From Psychrobacter sp. (GTDB lineage: Bacteria; Pseudomonadota; Gammaproteobacteria; Pseudomonadales; Moraxellaceae), in NCBI RefSeq assembly GCF_030454045.1, contig NZ_JAKDJE010000099.1:1-8878 (forward strand): a stretch of DNA of 8,878 nt, read 5' to 3'. Position 1 is the stretch's first letter. Each line of letters starts with the position of its first letter. Positions 1 to 7,009 of this stretch are shown piece by piece. The translations under genes and the position numbers were made by a program. The notes below the pieces were generated by a model. The model was given only the letters and a program-made list of their open reading frames with translations, did not search any database and was not told where the DNA came from.

Positions 1-65
1 TCGGCTGTCACCCTTCTTTTATTACTCCAGCATACTTTTTGATACACCACCAATTTGTTAATTAT

Positions 66-94
66 TTTATAACATTTTTAAGTAGGATTGACTA
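66..94 (-). promoter_or_regulatory. Possible leftward promoter for a gene beyond the left edge
   Basis: On the minus strand TAGTCA (89-94, four of six to the -35 consensus) is followed after 17 bases by TATAAA (66-71). The -10 box is preceded by TGT, which makes it an extended -10 element. It would fire to the left, toward a gene outside the window. Similar matches arise by chance in A+T-rich DNA, so this is tentative. Confidence 0.25.
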
Positions 95-668
95 TATAAT
101 TATGAAAAACAAGCTATAGGCCCTCTATATGTAAAGGGTTAGCTCTAGTTTATAGGGCGGGATAAAGCTTAAGATAAATAAGGTATGACGAGATAAGACA
201 ATAACTTTTGGTTATACAAGACAAGTTATTCATTGACCAAAAATTGTCATTAACGGGGATGAGTATGTTGAATTTAGTCTTATATGTGATGGTTTTATCG
301 AGGTAGAGGACGCAAAATGGTCAGAATTAACCATCAACCTATGATAATTAATAAACTTATGTTCTTAATGTTAGTAATTATACGGTTGATAGCTAGTTGG
401 AGATAAGGGTTAATTATTTAGTACAACTGGCTTTAGTAGCGCTATTTTTCTAAAAAATGCCTAACGTATCGGTATTTACTAATAGCCATAAACATTTGCC
501 TCATAAGCGCCTATAATAGTGGTCAGTGATTATATGTAAACTGACTTTAAGATTGTGATTGCTCTCAAACCAATCGACAAAGTCCTCTCATGCCAGCCTC
601 GCATTTAAACTCAAATCTGTAGACAGAACCCTTTAGCAGCATAAGGAAGTTGCAAAATTGTCTGTTTC

Positions 669-685
669 TTCATTATATTAATGAA
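669..685. repeat. Interrupted palindrome upstream of aceE
   Basis: TTCATTA and TAATGAA form perfect 7-bp arms around a 3-base centre (TAT). The site lies about 35 bases upstream of the candidate aceE -35 box, where an activator or repressor of the operon could bind. A+T-rich palindromes are easier to find by chance, so the operator role is inferred. Confidence 0.35.
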
Positions 686-689
686 TAAC

Positions 690-750
690 GGTTATACATA
701 AAGTAATATAGAAGCCCTAATTGCAGGCTTTCACCTTATTTTGTATAACC
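690..750. promoter_or_regulatory. Inverted pair of GGTTATAC motifs, candidate aceE operators
   Basis: GGTTATAC (690-697) and its reverse complement GTATAACC (743-750) flank the candidate aceE promoter, the second overlapping its -10 box. A third copy lies at 210-217, extended to GGTTATACAA, which matches the complement of TTGTATAACC (741-750) over ten bases. The core GGT-TAT-AC resembles the centre of GntR/PdhR-type sites (TGGTnnnACCA), but the outer bases fit poorly. No regulator gene is nearby. A binding role is inferred from position and repetition only. Confidence 0.3.
721..749 (+). promoter_or_regulatory. Candidate promoter of the aceEF operon
   Basis: TTGCAG (721-726) is followed after exactly 17 bases by TATAAC (744-749, five of six to the -10 consensus). 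Transcription would begin near 756 and leave a leader of about 75 bases before the aceE start codon. The -35 match is modest (three of six), which would suit an activated or regulated promoter. Confidence 0.4.
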
Positions 751-830
751 AGTAAGTCTTACCCTAGTATTTAAGCAAAACAACGAACCCTGTAGTAAAC
801 AGGAACTACTCATAAAAAGGACAAACAAAG

Positions 831-3644
831 ATGAATTATTATAAGGATGCTGACAGCACCGAAACCCAAGAATGGCTTGAAGCCTTTGAGTCTGTGATCA
901 AACACGCGGATAAAGATCGCGCTCAGTTCCTTCTAAAAGCTTTATACAATATGGCTGTTCAAGAAGGTCTACCATTCAATCGCTTAGACACGGCATATGT
1001 AAACAGTATTGCAACAGAAGATGAGCCAATGTACCCAGGTGACTTGGGTATCGAACGCAAAATCCGTGCCCTTATTCGTTACAATGCGTTAGCCATGGTT
1101 ATGCGTGCCAACAAAAATGATGACGATTTGGGTGGTCACTTAGCGTCATTTGCCTCTAGTGCTACATTGTATGAAACCGGTTTTAACCACTTTTTCCGTG
1201 CCGCAAGCGATCACTTCGGTGGTGACATGATTTATTATCAAGGTCACTCGGCACCCGGTATCTATGCGCGTTCATATTTGGAAGGTCGTCTGACAGAAGA
1301 TCAGTTAGACAATTTCCGCCGTGAAGTTGGTGGTAAAGGTTTATCAAGCTATCCACATCCATACCTAATGCCAGATTATTGGCAATTCCCGACCGTATCA
1401 ATGGGTTTGGGTCCGATCATGTCGATCTACCATGCCCACGTCCATCGCTATATGGAAAACCGTAAATTGCTCGAAAAAGAAGGCCGTAAGATTTGGGCAT
1501 TCTTGGGTGATGGTGAGACTGATGAGCCAGAAAGCTTGGGTGCAATCTCTCTTGCCGGTCGTGAAAAGCTGGACAACCTAATTTGGGTTATCAACTGTAA
1601 CTTGCAACGTCTAGATGGCCCTGTGCGTGGTAACGGCAAAATCATCCAAGAGCTAGAGTCTGTGTTCCGCGGTGCTGGCTGGCGCGTGATTAAAGTTATC
1701 TGGGGCGGTAAATGGGACAAGCTGCTGGCAAATGATGAGACCGGTGTGCTAAAACATCGTATGGAAGAGGTCGTCGATGGTGAGTACCAGCTATACGAGA
1801 CACGTAGCCCTGAATTTACTCGCAAAGAGTTCTTTGGTAAATATCCTGAGCTTGAAGAGATGGCTGATGCTATGTCTGATGAAGACATTACACGCTTGAA
1901 TCGTGGTGGTCACGATCCAATGAAGGTTTATGCCGCCTTTAGTGAAGCGATGAAAACCAAAGGTCAGCCAACGGTTATTTTGGTCAAAACTGTCAAAGGT
2001 TATGGTCTGTCAGAGCAAGCCCAGTCAGTCAACAAAGCGCATCAAATCAAAAAACTTGATCAAGAGGCTTTGATGTACTTCCGTGATCGTTTTGATTTGC
2101 CATTTACCGACGAGCAACTAGAAACGCTACCGTTTTATCGTCCAGATGAAAACTCAGCCGAGATGAAGTATCTAAAAGGCCGCCGTGAAGCGCTTGGTGG
2201 TCATTTGCCAAACCGTCGTAGTGGTCATATCCCGCTTAATATTCCTGAGCTATCTATCTTTGATCGTGTATTAAAAGGCAGTAATGGTAAAGAGCAATCG
2301 ACGACTATGGTCTTTGTTCGCCTGTTATCAGCGATGCTAAAAGACAAAGACATTCAAGATCGCGTGGTGCCTATCGTACCGGATGAGGCGCGTACTTTTG
2401 GTCTAGAAGGCATGTTCCGTCAGCTCGGCATCTACTCTGCGGCAGGCCAGACTTATACCCCTGAAGATAGTGAAGCTTTGATGGGCTATAAAGAAGCCAT
2501 TGACGGTCACATGCTAGAAGAAGGTATCAACGAAGCGGGTGCGATGAGTGCATGGATTGCTTTGGCGACCAGTTACTCTGTAAACGCGTTACCTATGATT
2601 CCGATGTACATCTACTACTCAATGTTTGGCTTCCAGCGTATCGGTGATTTGGCGTGGGCCGCAGGCGACTGTCAAGCACAGGGCTTCTTGCTTGGTGCGA
2701 CAGCTGGTCGTACAACGCTCAATGGCGAAGGCTTACAGCATCAGGATGGTCATTCGCAGATTCTATTCAATGTGGTACCAAACTGTGTCACTTATGATCC
2801 TTGCTTTGGTTATGAGTTGGCGGTTGTGGTTCATGACGGTCTACGCCGTATGTATGGCGAAGGTGAGCGTGTTTATTATTACCTGACTTTGATGAATGAA
2901 AACTACGAGCAGCCTGCTATGCCAGAAGGAAGCGAGGAAGGCATCAAGCGCGGCATGTACTTGCTTGAAGATAATGGCTCAAGCCAAGTGCAGCTATTAG
3001 GCTCGGGGGTCATTTTGCGCGAAGTACAAAAAGCTTCGAAGATTCTAAAAGAAGAGTTCAATATCACATCTAACGTGTGGAGCGTGACCAGCTTTAACGA
3101 GTTGACTCGTGATGGCATGGCATGTGACGACTACAATCGTCTACATCCGATGGAAGAAGAGAAAGTCTCTTGGGTTACTGAGCAGTTAGCACCGCACGAA
3201 GGTATTATAGTGGCAGCAACTGACTATATGCGCAATTACTCAGAGCAAATCCGCGGCTGGTTACCAGATAACCGTCCTTACACCACGCTTGGTACAGATG
3301 GTTTTGGCCGCTCAGACTCACGCGAAAAACTGCGTAGCTTCTTCCATGTCGACGCTGCACACATTGTAGTGGCAACGCTTAAGCGCTTGGCAGACGAGGG
3401 TGAAGTAGAGATGCGATTGGTCAAAGACGCCATTTCAAGCTTCGGTATCGAAGCGGATCAACCGCCTGCATGGCAGCAACAGCCTCATTATGATCATTTC
3501 CCAGATGCGCCAGCACCTGACAACGTCAATCCAAATCCAGTGCCTGAGTTCATCGGTGAAGAAGACGATGAAATCACTAGTGAAGGTCGTGCTGAAGATA
3601 AAGCGGATGCAACTTTACTCAATGATGATGACGTTGAAGAATAA
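831..3644 (+). CDS. aceE: Pyruvate dehydrogenase E1 component, homodimeric type
   Basis: This cytoplasmic enzyme uses thiamine diphosphate to decarboxylate pyruvate and reductively acetylate the lipoyl groups of AceF. The 937-residue product aligns from memory with E. coli AceE (887 residues) along nearly its whole length. Visible marks are the thiamine diphosphate motif from GDG (226-228) to NCN (255-257), active-site-type histidines in GGH (103), QGH (139), AHQ (404) and QHQDGH (637, 641), and the cofactor-activating glutamate in EGINEAG (568). AAGGA at 817-821 lies nine bases before the ATG and supports this start. The E. coli protein ends at about residue 881 here; the remaining 57 residues form a Pro-rich then very acidic tail (18 acidic, 2 basic). 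aceF follows after 25 bases, so the two are surely one operon. The family call is near certain; the tail's role is unknown. Confidence 0.98.
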   Translation: MNYYKDADSTETQEWLEAFESVIKHADKDRAQFLLKALYNMAVQEGLPFNRLDTAYVNSIATEDEPMYPGDLGIERKIRALIRYNALAMVMRANKNDDDLGGHLASFASSATLYETGFNHFFRAASDHFGGDMIYYQGHSAPGIYARSYLEGRLTEDQLDNFRREVGGKGLSSYPHPYLMPDYWQFPTVSMGLGPIMSIYHAHVHRYMENRKLLEKEGRKIWAFLGDGETDEPESLGAISLAGREKLDNLIWVINCNLQRLDGPVRGNGKIIQELESVFRGAGWRVIKVIWGGKWDKLLANDETGVLKHRMEEVVDGEYQLYETRSPEFTRKEFFGKYPELEEMADAMSDEDITRLNRGGHDPMKVYAAFSEAMKTKGQPTVILVKTVKGYGLSEQAQSVNKAHQIKKLDQEALMYFRDRFDLPFTDEQLETLPFYRPDENSAEMKYLKGRREALGGHLPNRRSGHIPLNIPELSIFDRVLKGSNGKEQSTTMVFVRLLSAMLKDKDIQDRVVPIVPDEARTFGLEGMFRQLGIYSAAGQTYTPEDSEALMGYKEAIDGHMLEEGINEAGAMSAWIALATSYSVNALPMIPMYIYYSMFGFQRIGDLAWAAGDCQAQGFLLGATAGRTTLNGEGLQHQDGHSQILFNVVPNCVTYDPCFGYELAVVVHDGLRRMYGEGERVYYYLTLMNENYEQPAMPEGSEEGIKRGMYLLEDNGSSQVQLLGSGVILREVQKASKILKEEFNITSNVWSVTSFNELTRDGMACDDYNRLHPMEEEKVSWVTEQLAPHEGIIVAATDYMRNYSEQIRGWLPDNRPYTTLGTDGFGRSDSREKLRSFFHVDAAHIVVATLKRLADEGEVEMRLVKDAISSFGIEADQPPAWQQQPHYDHFPDAPAPDNVNPNPVPEFIGEEDDEITSEGRAEDKADATLLNDDDVEE

Positions 3645-3669
3645 TAATCATAAGACAAGGATATAAACC

Positions 3670-5388
3670 ATGGACATTAAAGCCCCAGATTTGGGTGTTG
3701 ATAGCGCTGAAGTCAGCGAAATTATGGTAGCCGTTGGCGATGTCATCGAAAAAGATGACAACATCATCTTGCTAGAATCTGACAAAGCGTCAGTTGAAGT
3801 GCCAAGCTCTGCTGCTGGTAAAGTGACCAAAATCAGTGTTGAGATTGGCGATCACGTCAGCGAAGGAATGGTACTGATCGAGATCGACACAGCTGACAGC
3901 GCTGCTGACGCCAGTGATGAAGCGGACGTCAGTGCGGATGATGCAGATAACGAAGCCGATGACAGTCAGAAATCTGCTGAGAAAACAGAGTCAGTCACTA
4001 CTGATACAAGCAATGACGCCAAACCTGCTGCTACAAAAAGCGCTGCAGAGACATACACCTTACCTGATCTAGGCGTCGATGAAGCGCAAGTATCAGAAAT
4101 TATGGTGAGTGTGGGCGATACCGTAAGTGCTGATCAATCAATTTTGCTGATTGAGTCTGATAAAGCATCGGTAGAAGTGCCAGCACCCGTAGCTGGTAAG
4201 GTTGAAAAAATACTGGTCGAAACAGGCGATATGGTTTCGAATGGTCAGGATTTCATCGTTATCATTGGTGACAGTGGTGAGTCTACAGACGAGCCTAAAG
4301 CAGAAGCGCCAGCAGCTAGCAAAGACAATAAAAAAGCGGCTGAGCCTACGCCGCAAAAAGCGCAAACCACTGGTGAGCCAAAACAAGCTGCCAAAACGAC
4401 CAATACTAATACAGCTGCTAGCAAAACAGAGGGTAAATTAACTGAAGCACAAGTCAATGAAAAATTGGTTGATGTGTATGCAGGTCCTGCTGTTCGCAAG
4501 CTAGCGCGTCAGTTAGGTGTTGATATTACACAAGTGAATGGTTCAGCTCTAAACGATCGCATTCTAAAAGAAGACTTGTTTGCCCATGTTAAAAGCAGTC
4601 TAACCAAGCAGAAAGCAGCACCTGTGAGCAGTAATCCTGTTAGCTCAGGTCTACCGCAGCTGCCTGACATGAGTAATGCTGAGATCTGGGGTGAGACAGA
4701 AACACAAGACCTCAGCCGCTTGCAGAAAGTCTCGATACCACAGCTCAACTACAATACTTTGCTACCGCAAGTAACGCAGTTCGATCTGTCTGATATCACT
4801 GAGACTGAAAAATTACGTGGTGAGTTAAAAGGTGGCATGAAAGCAGAAGGTGTTGGCTTTACTATCTTGGCATTTGTGGTTAAAGCTACTGCTTACGCGT
4901 TGACTCAGCACCCACGATTCAATAGTCATTTGAGCGATGACAATACTCAGGTTATATTGCGTAAAAGTGTCAATATGGGTATCGCAGTGGCAACTGATGA
5001 TGGTCTTATCGTACCTGTTATCAAAAACGTACAAGATAAAGGCCTGAAGCAAATCGCGATTGAGATCGGCGAGCTTGCAGTAAAAGCTCGTGATAAGAAG
5101 CTCAGCACTAAAGATTTGCAAGGGGCGAGCTTTACCATATCGAGCCAAGGTAACTTGGGTGGTACCGCCTTTACGCCACTAGTCAACTGGCCACAAGTTG
5201 GTATTTTAGGTGTCTCTGAAGCAAGTATGCAGCCACGTTGGGATGCTAAAAAACAAAGCTTTGAGCCACGTTTGATGCTGCCACTGTCTTTGTCTTATGA
5301 CCACCGTGTGATCAACGGCGCAGACGCTGCTGTATTTACTCGTTATATCGCAACGCTACTAGCAGACCCACGTCGTATTTTAATCTAA
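3670..5388 (+). CDS. aceF: Pyruvate dehydrogenase E2, dihydrolipoyllysine acetyltransferase
   Basis: AceF forms the core of the pyruvate dehydrogenase complex and moves the acetyl group from lipoyl-lysine to CoA. In order: lipoyl domain 1 (about 1-74, lipoylated Lys39 in ESDKASVEVP), an acidic linker, lipoyl domain 2 (about 127-199, Lys165 in the same motif), an Ala/Lys/Thr/Pro linker, the peripheral-subunit-binding domain (about 268-307, AGPAVRKLARQLGV) and the catalytic domain (about 345-572). The catalytic His545 is in DHRVING and the likely transition-state serine is in TISSQGN (491-492). With 572 residues and two lipoyl domains it is shorter than E. coli AceF, which has three. AAGGA at 3657-3661 lies eight bases before the ATG. 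The subunit-binding domain has GSALNDRI where GTGxxGRI is usual, which may be normal for this lineage. The operon ends in a terminator directly after the gene; E3 must come from a locus elsewhere. Confidence 0.98.
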   Translation: MDIKAPDLGVDSAEVSEIMVAVGDVIEKDDNIILLESDKASVEVPSSAAGKVTKISVEIGDHVSEGMVLIEIDTADSAADASDEADVSADDADNEADDSQKSAEKTESVTTDTSNDAKPAATKSAAETYTLPDLGVDEAQVSEIMVSVGDTVSADQSILLIESDKASVEVPAPVAGKVEKILVETGDMVSNGQDFIVIIGDSGESTDEPKAEAPAASKDNKKAAEPTPQKAQTTGEPKQAAKTTNTNTAASKTEGKLTEAQVNEKLVDVYAGPAVRKLARQLGVDITQVNGSALNDRILKEDLFAHVKSSLTKQKAAPVSSNPVSSGLPQLPDMSNAEIWGETETQDLSRLQKVSIPQLNYNTLLPQVTQFDLSDITETEKLRGELKGGMKAEGVGFTILAFVVKATAYALTQHPRFNSHLSDDNTQVILRKSVNMGIAVATDDGLIVPVIKNVQDKGLKQIAIEIGELAVKARDKKLSTKDLQGASFTISSQGNLGGTAFTPLVNWPQVGILGVSEASMQPRWDAKKQSFEPRLMLPLSLSYDHRVINGADAAVFTRYIATLLADPRRILI

Positions 5389-5403
5389 AGCTAGCTAGCA
5401 ATT

Positions 5404-5434
5404 AAAAAAGACTGCCCACGGGTGGTCTTTTTTT
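5404..5434 (+). terminator. Intrinsic terminator of the aceEF operon
   Basis: AAAAGAC (5406-5412) pairs with GTCTTTT (5425-5431); two G-U pairs and two C-G pairs continue the stem to a 4-base CACG loop. Seven T residues (5428-5434) follow on the plus strand. It starts 15 bases after the aceF stop. The A-run at 5404-5409 means the same hairpin could also stop transcription arriving from the right. Confidence 0.9.
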
Positions 5435-5532
5435 ATGGAGATTATTTGTTCTTACAGGTTATTAGCTATTTTTATAAGTAATTGCCTAGTAGTTAGAGTA
5501 GACAGACGGTAGTAGCCGTAATTAATAAGCAC

Positions 5533-5557
5533 AAAAAAGCCAGCTATTAAGCTGGCT
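5533..5557 (-). terminator. Intrinsic terminator of ompW
   Basis: AGCCAGCT (5538-5545) and AGCTGGCT (5550-5557) form a perfect 8-bp stem with a 4-base ATTA loop. Read on the minus strand, the stem is followed by six T residues (5538-5533). It lies 27 bases past the ompW stop. Between it and the aceF terminator (5435-5532) is A+T-rich spacer in which nothing else was recognised. Confidence 0.9.
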
Positions 5558-5584
5558 CTTATTACGCATGGTATCTTTACTAAT

Positions 5585-6211
5585 TTAGAACTGTTTAACG
5601 AATGCTACGCCATATACCCAAGGGCTGATATCAACTTCACCAATATCATCACCGTTGAGGCTTGCATCTGTATTGATGTCCATATAACGGGCATCAATAC
5701 GGAAAGATTCAGTTGGAGCAAAAGGGATGTCAAGGCCGACATGACCTGCAACGCCGACACTGTCATCAAACTCTAAATCTGCGCCGTTAGAAATACGCTC
5801 TTTAAAAAATGTGGTGTAATTGACACCCACACCGACAAAAGGCTTCACATTCATTGGCATCATGTCATTATCAAAGTGATATTGTACTGACAAGGTTGGT
5901 GGTAAATGTTGGGTTTTACCTGTTAAAACTTGTGTGCCATCCGCACTGTTTAGATCAAAATCATGATGAAATGGAAGTGCTGCGAGTAGCTCAACACCGA
6001 CATTGTTGGCAATGAAATACTCACCACTAATAGTTGGCTGTATATCGCCGTCAACATCAACAGACAAACCATTATCTAGAGTGCCATTATCACTTTTAGG
6101 GTCAACATAATGTGCACCAGCCGCAATAGACCATGTACCAGCAGGTACAGCAAAGGCAGAAGTCATGGTAAGAGCAGTGGCAGCAGCTAAAACTAGGGAT
6201 TGTAGTTTCAT
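5585..6211 (-). CDS. ompW: OmpW-family outer membrane protein
   Basis: This is a small eight-stranded outer-membrane beta-barrel of the OmpW family, which in relatives takes part in passage of small or hydrophobic molecules and changes level under stress. The 208-residue product begins with a signal peptide (MKLQSLVLAAATALTMTSAFA, likely cut after residue 21). Family marks include LPPTLSVQYHF, VKPFVGVGVNYTTFF, FRIDARYMDI and the C-terminal aromatic strand ending in Phe, the usual signal for outer-membrane insertion. Length is typical. AAGGA (complement of 6220-6224) lies eight bases before the ATG. The gene is convergent with aceF and has its own terminator. A candidate promoter at 6320-6349 and a perfect dyad just downstream suggest repressor control, which is inference. 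The substrate cannot be told from the sequence. Confidence 0.95.
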   Translation of the reverse strand: MKLQSLVLAAATALTMTSAFAVPAGTWSIAAGAHYVDPKSDNGTLDNGLSVDVDGDIQPTISGEYFIANNVGVELLAALPFHHDFDLNSADGTQVLTGKTQHLPPTLSVQYHFDNDMMPMNVKPFVGVGVNYTTFFKERISNGADLEFDDSVGVAGHVGLDIPFAPTESFRIDARYMDINTDASLNGDDIGEVDISPWVYGVAFVKQF

Positions 6212-6282
6212 CGGTTGGTTCCTTAATATATGAGAAAATTACCAGCGACAATGAGGGATGACAAGGTACGCTGATACATAAT

Positions 6283-6326
6283 GTTATAATGAATGATTAA
6301 GCGGTAACATTATAACGTCATTATAA
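6283..6326. repeat. Perfect 9-bp dyad plus third half-site in the ompW leader
   Basis: GTTATAATG (6283-6291) and CATTATAAC (6308-6316) are exact inverted repeats with a 16-base spacer. A third copy, CATTATAA (6319-6326), follows three bases later and contains the candidate ompW -10 box. The dyad covers the region where the ompW transcript should start. It could be a repressor operator or a leader hairpin; the A+T-rich arms would make a weak RNA stem, which slightly favours protein binding. Confidence 0.45.
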
Positions 6327-6349
6327 TATAAAACCATAGTTACTGTAAG
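6320..6349 (-). promoter_or_regulatory. Candidate ompW promoter
   Basis: On the minus strand CTTACA (6344-6349, four of six) is followed after 18 bases by a perfect TATAAT (6320-6325). This predicts a leader of about 100 bases before the ompW ATG. A second TATAAT at 6309-6314 has no comparable -35 box. Confidence 0.4.
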
Positions 6350-6415
6350 GTTTTAATGGTGCTTTAATCAGTTCTATTTACTTCTTTACAATAAGTAGAG
6401 TAATGATATGACTAT

Positions 6416-6444
6416 TTGGCTTGTACAAAAAAACCGATGATTAT
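6416..6444 (+). promoter_or_regulatory. Weak candidate promoter for the small zinc-ribbon gene
   Basis: TTGGCT (6416-6421) and GATTAT (6439-6444), each four of six to consensus, are spaced by 17 bases on the plus strand. It would give a leader of about 140 bases that includes the 6452-6475 dyad. No better plus-strand promoter was seen between ompW and the gene. Confidence 0.2.
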
Positions 6445-6451
6445 GAGGCAG

Positions 6452-6475
6452 AGAATATCTGTATTGTGATATTCT
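6452..6475. repeat. Perfect 8-bp dyad AGAATATC-N8-GATATTCT
   Basis: AGAATATC (6452-6459) and GATATTCT (6468-6475) are exact inverted repeats around an 8-base centre. The site lies 117 bases before the zinc-ribbon gene and about 100 bases behind the candidate ompW -35 box, so it could serve either gene. The size and spacing fit a dimeric regulator site. The rest of 6350-6570 holds a repeated GGTGATGG (6498-6505 and 6541-6548) and nothing else recognised. Confidence 0.4.
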
Positions 6476-6576
6476 GAAAATAGTATCTGAAAAGGATGGT
6501 GATGGTTATCAGCATCTAAACATTAACATTAATAAAAATTGGTGATGGCTTATTGAGTTGATATTCATGATTTGAC

Positions 6577-6582
6577 AAGAGG
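6577..6582 (+). promoter_or_regulatory. Ribosome binding site fixing the start of the small gene
   Basis: AAGAGG lies ten bases before the ATG at 6593. The in-frame TTG at 6572 has no such sequence upstream and would place this site inside the coding region, so ATG 6593 is preferred. Confidence 0.6.
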
Positions 6583-6592
6583 CGTACGTATT

Positions 6593-6820
6593 ATGTTCGG
6601 TTATTGTAGCAACTCCCCACTACGTTGTAAGAACGCCCGTTCTACCAAAATATTGAATCAGGTAGATTCTTGTTGCCCTGAGTGTCATTTATTTTTAGTA
6701 CCTGCTCAAGATATCAGCCAGCAATTGCTCGCTGATGAGCAGTTTTTACGATTATCAGTGGTAGGCACCGCATTGATGCTATTGATCGCAGTCTATCTTT
6801 ATTATCTACATGGGACATAA
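6593..6820 (+). CDS. Small zinc-ribbon-like protein with one C-terminal membrane helix
   Basis: The 75-residue product is not assigned to a named family. Its N-terminal half has Cys5, Cys12, Cys27, Cys28 and Cys31, in the order C-x6-C-x14-C-C-P-E-C, with His32 next to the last one; this looks like a compact zinc ribbon. Residues about 54-72 (LSVVGTALMLLIAVYLYYL) form one clear membrane-spanning helix, followed by only three residues. The protein is therefore probably tail-anchored in the inner membrane with the metal-binding head in the cytoplasm, which is inference. The ion channel gene follows 189 bases downstream on the same strand with no terminator between, so they may share a transcript. 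Extending to TTG 6572 would add seven residues. A real gene is likely given the ordered cysteines plus helix; function is unknown. Confidence 0.75.
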   Translation: MFGYCSNSPLRCKNARSTKILNQVDSCCPECHLFLVPAQDISQQLLADEQFLRLSVVGTALMLLIAVYLYYLHGT

Positions 6821-6884
6821 TAGCGGCTGCTGATGAACAGGCGATAAGCCAATGCCATGCTGGGTCATGTCAAATAGTTGATAT

Positions 6885-6941
6885 TTTCGTATTGACGAAA
6901 GCGCATTGAATAAAACGTGTGCTCTTGATGGTAGAGCGCTT
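6885..6941 (+). promoter_or_regulatory. Overlapping hairpins in the leader of the channel gene
   Basis: Three stems are possible in 57 bases. Stem A is TTTCGT (6885-6890) with ACGAAA (6895-6900), loop ATTG. Stem B is AAGCGC (6899-6904) with GCGCTT (6936-6941). Stem C is GTGCTCT (6919-6925) with AGAGCGC (6933-6939), including one G-U pair. Stem B shares bases with A and C, so A plus C excludes B. No T-run follows, so this is not an ordinary terminator; a regulatory RNA switch is only a possibility. Confidence 0.3.
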
Positions 6942-6946
6942 GAACA

Positions 6947-6956
6947 CCTTGCAAGG
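6947..6956. repeat. 10-bp perfect palindrome before the channel gene
   Basis: CCTTGCAAGG is self-complementary, 53 bases before the channel start codon. It contains TTGCAA, a partial -35 box, and TATATA (6975-6980) lies 20 bases on, which is too far for a good promoter. The remaining spacer from 6821 to 7009 shows no other gene. Confidence 0.3.
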
Positions 6957-7009
6957 CAGTTAATTTATTTTATTTATATAACACCGGTATTTCACCGAAT
7001 AGGGATGGC

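Larger units (their letters stand above)
1..830. other. Long A+T-rich non-coding region upstream of aceE
   Basis: No reading frame with a plausible start, ribosome binding site and length was seen here on either strand. The composition is strongly A+T-rich compared with the following gene. The right 170 bases hold the likely aceE promoter and operator-like repeats, and the left 100 bases hold a possible leftward promoter. A bulged dyad pairs GCCCTCTATA (119-128) with TATAGGGC (151-158). Two overlapping inverted repeats lie at 200-242: AATAACTT/AAGTTATT and TTTTGGT/ACCAAAA. A small RNA cannot be excluded, but nothing in the sequence identifies one. The stretch is unusually long for a compact genome. 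Confidence 0.6.

Noticed and set aside
1448..1888. 146-codon open frame on the minus strand inside aceE
   Set aside because: It lies wholly inside a highly conserved gene, is Ser/Pro-rich in the way antisense frames of coding DNA are, and has no recognisable domain.
5311..5331. Asn instead of Asp in the AceF catalytic motif DHRVING (Asn549)
   Set aside because: The same Asn is known in Azotobacter vinelandii-type E2p enzymes, so it is a normal variant and not a sign of an inactive enzyme.
5390..5399. Palindrome GCTAGCTAGC after aceF
   Set aside because: It is a simple tetranucleotide repeat that is palindromic by nature; the true terminator hairpin follows it.
6559..6572. FNR-like site TTGATATTCATGAT before the zinc-ribbon gene
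   Set aside because: Only the left half matches TTGAT-N4-ATCAA; the right half ATGAT departs at two key positions.
6572..6592. TTG start seven codons upstream for the zinc-ribbon gene
   Set aside because: No ribosome binding site precedes it, and the AAGAGG that serves ATG 6593 would lie within the extension.
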